Source: DATJQA01 sp041169145 (GTDB lineage Bacteria > Patescibacteriota > Minisyncoccia > UBA6257 > 2-01-FULL-56-20). From it: a stretch of 17,524 bases of DNA. The translations under genes and the position numbers were made by a program. This document shows, one piece after another, positions 12,732-17,524 of the stretch (positions are counted from its first letter, which is position 1; each line of letters begins with the position of its first letter). The notes under the pieces are model-generated. The model was not told the origin of the DNA. It saw only the letters and a program-made list of their open reading frames with translations, and did no database searches. Location: assembly GCA_041169145.1 (NCBI GenBank), contig JBEEJO010000011.1, positions 1 through 17,524 on the forward strand. Reading direction: 5' to 3'.

Positions 12732-15700
12732 ATGGAAGAACCTTCGCGAATTTGGGGCGTTTCGGTCATTGTGCCGGCGTTCAATGAGGAGGGGAATATC
12801 CGCCCGCTTGTAGAGCGGGTCGATCTTGCGTTCCGGGCGACTACGTTGCCGTACGAACTCATCATCGTTGATGATCACTCGACCGATGGCACGCGCCGCG
12901 CGATAGAGGAGTGCGGGAGATCCTATCCGGTGCGGTACGTACCGAAGCGCGGCGTTCGCGGCAAAGCCTTCTCTTTGTGGCAAGGTTTCGCTCATGCGCG
13001 ATTTGCCCTGATCGCGATGATCGATGCGGACCTGCAATATCCGCCCGAGGCTATTCCCGAAATGGCCGCGCAGATCATCAGGGGCGAGACGGATGTTGTC
13101 GTGGGAAAACGTATTGCTCGCGAGACCAGCATGGCCCGCACGGCTGTGAGCAAAGGTTTTGCTTTTGTGTTCGGCCGGATACTTCATGGATTGACCTGCG
13201 ATGTGCAGTCGGGACTCAAGGTGTTCCAGAGACGGATCATTCTGGAAATAGATGCGATGCCGACGCCGTGGACCTTTGATCTGGAATTCTTGACGAACGC
13301 ACGACGGGCCGGTTACCGCATCGGTTCATATGATATTCCATTCGCCGAGCGGCAATGCGGCGAGTCCCACGTCGACATCATTCGTGCGTCGCTTGAGATC
13401 GGCCGGAACGCCATTGCGCTCAAATTCCGCCGACCGATGCCGATGACGATCAAACCCGATAATGAACGCACCATGATCGGTGCCGGCGTTGTGCACCGCG
13501 GCCGCCGCTTTATCACGCACACGACGCTCAACCATCACGTTTCCGCGTTCCGGACATTCGCGTTCTGGCAAAAGTTTGCCGTCGCGTTTCTCATCGGCGC
13601 CGTCGGTGTCGGCATCGCCATCGCTTGGCAGACAACGGCGATCGTGGTTATGGCGGCGCTTTCCGCCGTTTATTTCATTGATATGTTCTTCAATCTGTGG
13701 CTTGTTGCGCGCAGTATGCGCCGACCGCCGGAAATATCTTTCGCCGATGAGGACCTTCGTGTAGTAGATAATGCCGTTCTTCCGCTCTATACCGTGCTTT
13801 GTCCCCTCTATCGCGAAGCGGAGGTTCTGCCGCATTTCGTGGATGCGATGGAGCGATTGGATTGGCCGAAGGACAAGCTGGAGGTCTTGCTTCTACTCGA
13901 AGAGGACGATAAAGAAACCCTGGAAACGGCGCAGGCGCTTCATCTCCCGGAATATATTCGCCCGATCGTGGTCCCGCACTCTATGCCGAAGACAAAACCG
14001 AAGGCGTGCAATTACGGCTTGGGCATCGCGCGCGGCGAGTATCTTGTGATCTACGACGCCGAAGATATCCCGGACCCTCAGCAGCTCAAGAAGGCATTTC
14101 TCGGGTTTCGCACGCTTCCGCCGACCGTGAAATGCCTGCAGGCGAAGCTGAACTACCACAATGCGCGGCAGAATATTTTGACGCGCCTTTTCACCGCGGA
14201 ATACTCGTTGTGGTTCGACGTCATTCTTACCGGTTTGCAGTCGGTCCGGGGATATATTCCGCTTGGCGGAACGTCCAATCATTTTCGCACTGCGGATCTC
14301 CGTTCTCTCGAGGGATGGGATCCATTCAATGTTACCGAGGATTGCGATCTTGGCGCGCGGATCTTTTTGCACGGATATGAGACGGCAATCATCGAGTCCG
14401 TAACGTATGAGGAAGCGAACAGCCACTTGTGGAACTGGATACGCCAGCGATCGCGGTGGATCAAGGGATACATGCAGACATATCTCGTACATATGCGGCA
14501 CCCGCTTCGGTATCTCCGCCAGAACGTTCGCGATGGCCTGATGTTCCAGCTCGTCGTCGGCGGGAAGATCATGTTCCTCCTCGTAAACCCGCTTCTCTGG
14601 GGAGCGACGGCATCGTATTTCGCGTTCAAGGCGACCGTCGGGCCGGCGATCGAGGCCATCTATCCGGGTCCGGTCTTCTATATGGCCGTCATATCGCTTC
14701 TCTTCGGGAACTTCATGCATATCTTCTATTACATGATCGGATGCGCCAAGCGTGGCCAGTGGTCGCTTGTGAAATACGTTTTTCTCGTGCCGTTCTATTG
14801 GTTCTTCGCGTCCATCGCGGCGCTCATGGCCGCATACCAGCTTATCGTGAAGCCGCATTTTTGGGAGAAGACAAAGCACGGTTTGCACCTTGCGGCGCAG
14901 AAGCCGCGGCTCGCGGATATCGTTTTGCGTCCCGCACAGCCTACTGCGGAGGCGGTGGAAGGGTCTTCGGCCGGGATCGCGTCGGGCGGCGGAGATTGGG
15001 TGCCTTCCATCGTGATTCGATTCATTCCCGAACGATTTCGCGGAACGGTCCTGTCGCGCACCGGGATGCTTGCCGGAGCGCTCATGGTCGTAAATGTTCT
15101 GAACTTCTTGTTCAACGCCTTTCTCGGTCGCGTTCTCTCGTTCTCTGATCTTGCGCTTGTCACGATCGTAAGCACGATCTGGTCCATTGCGGCGATCTTT
15201 GTCGGCGGCGTCGCGGCAACGGTGAATCACCGGACAGCCTATCTTTCGGCAACGGGCGGCGACCATACAAGCGTCCATTTTCTGCGGCGGACCATGCGGC
15301 TCGCCGGGATCGTTGCGCTTGTTGTCTCGTTCGCGTGGCTTCTCGCCGTGCCGGCCCTAAGCGCATTTTTCCGTATCGATCAGCGGATGGTGCTTTTCCT
15401 CTTTACGCCAGCGCTCCTTTTCGGCGTCATTGCGTCCGCACACCGCGGATTTTTACAGGGAAAGCTCGCGTTCGGCGCGGTGTCTGCGGTCATTATCGCT
15501 GAGGCTCTCGGCAAGATCGTCATTGCCGGGGGACTTGTCGCCGGCGGGCGTCCGGGATGGACATTCATTGCCATTCCGCTCTCGCTCGGCATTTCGGCCC
15601 TCGCCGCATGGTTCTTTTCGCGCCGATTGTTCGTTGAGGGACACGTGACGAGCGGTGACTACCATTTCCCCGGACAGTTCTATGCGGCTTCGCTCATATC

Positions 15701-17450
15701 CAGCGTTTCGATGGCGATGTTCCTGAGCGTGGACATCGTCCTTGTAAAACATTTCCTCGACCCGGTGCATGCCGGGCAATATGTGCTTCTCTCGCTCGTG
15801 GGAAAGATGGTATTTTTCTTCGCTTCGCTTCCCGCGAACTTCGTGCTCACGTTCGTGAGCCGCGAAGAGGGGGCGGGCCGGGATCCGCGGAAGGTCTTTC
15901 TGCAATCGTTCGGCATCACGGCATTCCTCGCCGCCATCGGCGTTGTTGCGCTGGGATATTTTGGGCAATACATCGTCCCCGTGCTCTTTGGTGTGAAGGC
16001 GTACGCCATTCTGGAATACCTCGGGCGATATACGGTAGCAATCGGTCTATTCGCTCTGACCAGCGTTTTTGTCGTCTATCACCTTGCGCGCCGGCACTAT
16101 GTTTTCCCGTTCGCGTCACTCGCGCTTTCGCTGGTCATGGCTGTCGGTATCTGGATGCGTCATGACACCATCGGCGATATCGTGTCCGTTATCGCGACGG
16201 TGAGCGGGCTCGGTTTTTTCATGATGGGCGCCTTGCATCTGGGCGAACGGCATCTTCGTTTCGCCGGCCGCGCACTGCGCGATTTCGTGGAAGCGTTCGT
16301 TCCGGAATACCAGATGCCTTTACCCGCGGGAAAGCGGCGCATCCTGATATTCAATTGGCGCGACATCCGCCATGTGCTTGCGGGAGGCGCGGAGGTGTAT
16401 ATCCATGGCATGGCACGCGAGTGGGCGCGCGAGGGGCATCAGGTGACGCTTTTCGCCGGGAATGACGGGCAGTCGCCGCGGGAAGAGACCTTTGATGGCG
16501 TGCGCATCATTCGCCGCGGCGGATTCTATTTCGTGTATCTGTGGGCATTTCTCTACTACATCACGCAGTTCCGGCGTCGATACGATATCATCATCGATTG
16601 CCACAATGGCGTGCCGTTCTTCACGCCACTCTATGCCGGTGAGCCGGTCTATTGCGTGATGCATCATGTGCATCAAGAAGTATTCCGGCAGTACTTGCCG
16701 CGCCCGCTCGCGGCATTCGCGAGATTTTTGGAGCGCGACCTGATGCGCGTCGTCTATCGAAATGTAAAGATCGTTACGGTGTCAGAATCCAGCAGAGAGA
16801 ATATAGAGTCGCTTGGCGTGACGCGCGCCGGCGTTGAGGTCGTTACGCCTGGCATTGATCTCTCGCGACTCGCCGCCGGTCAAAAGAGCGCGACCCCGAT
16901 GATCCTCTATCTCGGTCGGCTGAAGGCCTATAAGTGCGTTGATGTGCTTATTACCGCATTCAAAGTAGTCCTGGAATCCACTCCCGATGCCAATCTGGTC
17001 ATTGCCGGAGAAGGCGAGGAGCGCAACCACCTTGAGCGGCTTGCGGTCCAGTTCGGTATCGAGGGACAAACGCATTTTACCGGACGGGTGACCGAGGATC
17101 AGAAGATCCAGTTGTTCCAGAACGCATGGGTGCTGGTGAATCCTTCGTTCATGGAGGGGTGGGGTATCACGACGATAGAGGCGAATGCCTGCGGCACGCC
17201 CGTCGTCGCGGCGGACGTGCCCGGTCTTCGCGATTCCGTTCGCGACATGGAAACGGGCTATCTGGTGCCTCATGGCGACACGCAGGGTTTTGCGGGACGC
17301 ATCATTGCTATTATCAACGATCAGCGCCTCCGCGAAACGTTCGCGGAACGATCGGTCGCGTGGGCTCAACAATTTGATTGGCGCGTGCGGGGCGCGTCTT
17401 TCCTTTCCGCCATTACGGTCAGGTCGGATGACGGTGCGCCGCCTCCATAA
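12732..17450 (+). CDS. four-module fusion: GT2 - processive GT2 - Wzx/MATE-like flippase - GT4
   Basis: A 1572-residue membrane protein in one uninterrupted frame. (1) Residues about 8-235 form a GT2 domain like polyprenol-phosphate mannosyl/glucosyl synthases, with VIVPAFNEE, VDDHSTDGT, DADLQYPP (Asp98, Asp100) and DVQSG. (2) Two helices (about 278-325), then a processive GT2 domain like cellulose synthase or N-acetylglucosaminyl transferases, with DAED (442-445), TED (535-537) and QRSRW (572-576), followed by several helices to about 705. (3) After a linker, about 775-1175 contains around a dozen hydrophobic helices resembling MOP-superfamily polysaccharide flippases. (4) About 1202-1565 is a GT4 GT-B domain with a GGAE motif near the start and the E-x7-E motif at Glu1475/Glu1483. 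These are normally separate proteins. It would build and export a surface glycan on a lipid carrier; sugar and order are inferred. No SD precedes ATG 12732. Another GT2 gene follows after 18 nt. Confidence 0.88.
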   Translation: MEEPSRIWGVSVIVPAFNEEGNIRPLVERVDLAFRATTLPYELIIVDDHSTDGTRRAIEECGRSYPVRYVPKRGVRGKAFSLWQGFAHARFALIAMIDADLQYPPEAIPEMAAQIIRGETDVVVGKRIARETSMARTAVSKGFAFVFGRILHGLTCDVQSGLKVFQRRIILEIDAMPTPWTFDLEFLTNARRAGYRIGSYDIPFAERQCGESHVDIIRASLEIGRNAIALKFRRPMPMTIKPDNERTMIGAGVVHRGRRFITHTTLNHHVSAFRTFAFWQKFAVAFLIGAVGVGIAIAWQTTAIVVMAALSAVYFIDMFFNLWLVARSMRRPPEISFADEDLRVVDNAVLPLYTVLCPLYREAEVLPHFVDAMERLDWPKDKLEVLLLLEEDDKETLETAQALHLPEYIRPIVVPHSMPKTKPKACNYGLGIARGEYLVIYDAEDIPDPQQLKKAFLGFRTLPPTVKCLQAKLNYHNARQNILTRLFTAEYSLWFDVILTGLQSVRGYIPLGGTSNHFRTADLRSLEGWDPFNVTEDCDLGARIFLHGYETAIIESVTYEEANSHLWNWIRQRSRWIKGYMQTYLVHMRHPLRYLRQNVRDGLMFQLVVGGKIMFLLVNPLLWGATASYFAFKATVGPAIEAIYPGPVFYMAVISLLFGNFMHIFYYMIGCAKRGQWSLVKYVFLVPFYWFFASIAALMAAYQLIVKPHFWEKTKHGLHLAAQKPRLADIVLRPAQPTAEAVEGSSAGIASGGGDWVPSIVIRFIPERFRGTVLSRTGMLAGALMVVNVLNFLFNAFLGRVLSFSDLALVTIVSTIWSIAAIFVGGVAATVNHRTAYLSATGGDHTSVHFLRRTMRLAGIVALVVSFAWLLAVPALSAFFRIDQRMVLFLFTPALLFGVIASAHRGFLQGKLAFGAVSAVIIAEALGKIVIAGGLVAGGRPGWTFIAIPLSLGISALAAWFFSRRLFVEGHVTSGDYHFPGQFYAASLISSVSMAMFLSVDIVLVKHFLDPVHAGQYVLLSLVGKMVFFFASLPANFVLTFVSREEGAGRDPRKVFLQSFGITAFLAAIGVVALGYFGQYIVPVLFGVKAYAILEYLGRYTVAIGLFALTSVFVVYHLARRHYVFPFASLALSLVMAVGIWMRHDTIGDIVSVIATVSGLGFFMMGALHLGERHLRFAGRALRDFVEAFVPEYQMPLPAGKRRILIFNWRDIRHVLAGGAEVYIHGMAREWAREGHQVTLFAGNDGQSPREETFDGVRIIRRGGFYFVYLWAFLYYITQFRRRYDIIIDCHNGVPFFTPLYAGEPVYCVMHHVHQEVFRQYLPRPLAAFARFLERDLMRVVYRNVKIVTVSESSRENIESLGVTRAGVEVVTPGIDLSRLAAGQKSATPMILYLGRLKAYKCVDVLITAFKVVLESTPDANLVIAGEGEERNHLERLAVQFGIEGQTHFTGRVTEDQKIQLFQNAWVLVNPSFMEGWGITTIEANACGTPVVAADVPGLRDSVRDMETGYLVPHGDTQGFAGRIIAIINDQRLRETFAERSVAWAQQFDWRVRGASFLSAITVRSDDGAPPP

Positions 17451-17468
17451 CAGCACCCATAAAACACC

Positions 17469-17524
17469 ATGCGTACGATATCAACGACAGCGCCAACGGT
17501 TTCCGTTGGCATCACGGCACACAA
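17469..17524 (+). CDS. start of a further family 2 glycosyltransferase, truncated by the window edge
   Basis: ATG 17469 opens a frame that runs off the window after 18 codons. The last residues, TVSVGITAH, match the first beta strand of GT2 domains (usually followed by NEE), which is the nucleotide-sugar-binding start of the fold. It lies 18 nt after the stop of the fused glycosyltransferase with no terminator between, so it is most likely in the same operon. Only the N-terminus is visible, and the family call rests on this short match. Confidence 0.55.
   Translation, partial: MRTISTTAPTVSVGITAH

Noticed and set aside
13893..15278. Long minus-strand ORF of 461 codons inside the fused glycosyltransferase
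   Set aside because: Arg/Asp/Glu-rich composition without any domain; it mirrors the plus-strand codon bias. The plus-strand frame has clear motifs throughout.
1..17524. CRISPR arrays, insertion sequences, rRNA genes
   Set aside because: No regularly spaced repeats, no transposase or integrase motifs and no rRNA sequence were seen on either strand.

Overview
The window reads as a piece of a bacterial chromosome of fairly high GC (roughly 55-60% by spot counts). It is probably from the Candidate Phyla Radiation (Patescibacteria, Parcubacteria-like). This rests on the overall style, not on a marker search: large FN3/Ig-like surface proteins, two of three tRNAs without an encoded CCA, a divergent UppS, an orphan CruF-like protein, and many genes with no Shine-Dalgarno (SD) sequence. 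TGA is used as a stop (uppP-like carrier synthesis genes and prfB context agree), and prfB keeps a frameshift-regulated TGA.

Layout. 1-2160: the tail of an Ig-like protein, then a second secreted FN3/Ig/DUF11-like surface protein with a C-terminal membrane anchor, driven by a near-consensus promoter that overlaps the longest possible ORF start and so suggests leaderless translation. 2193-4870: a strong hairpin, tRNA-Ala, an AT-rich histidine phosphatase that looks acquired, uppS (lipid carrier synthesis), tRNA-Ser inside an unusually long 18-bp stem, and a CruF-like membrane protein. 4925-5920: a membrane-anchored thioredoxin-like protein with a DsbB-like partner. 5933-7059: tRNA-Thr followed 7 nt later by prfB, whose full product needs a +1 frameshift at CTT-TGA. 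7130-8732: ftsE and ftsX, closed by a bidirectional terminator at 8762-8795.

8813-17524 is the most unusual part. Two minus-strand genes encode GH130-family proteins, one with two complete tandem modules and one with a degenerate module plus a complete module behind a Lys/Arg-rich N-terminus. They diverge from a plus-strand gene for a 1572-residue protein that fuses a polyprenol-phosphate-sugar-synthase-like GT2, a processive cellulose-synthase-like GT2, a Wzx/MATE-like flippase and a GT4. Another GT2 begins 18 nt downstream and runs off the window. The 386-bp divergent region carries two perfect DnaA boxes (TTATCCACA), each immediately upstream of the -35 position of one of the two outward-facing promoters.

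My working model is a cell-surface glycan locus: one polypeptide combines several synthesis steps with export, the neighbouring GH130 proteins trim or recycle (possibly mannose-containing) glycan, and both arms may respond to DnaA. The domain calls come from motifs read by eye; the pathway and its regulation are inference.
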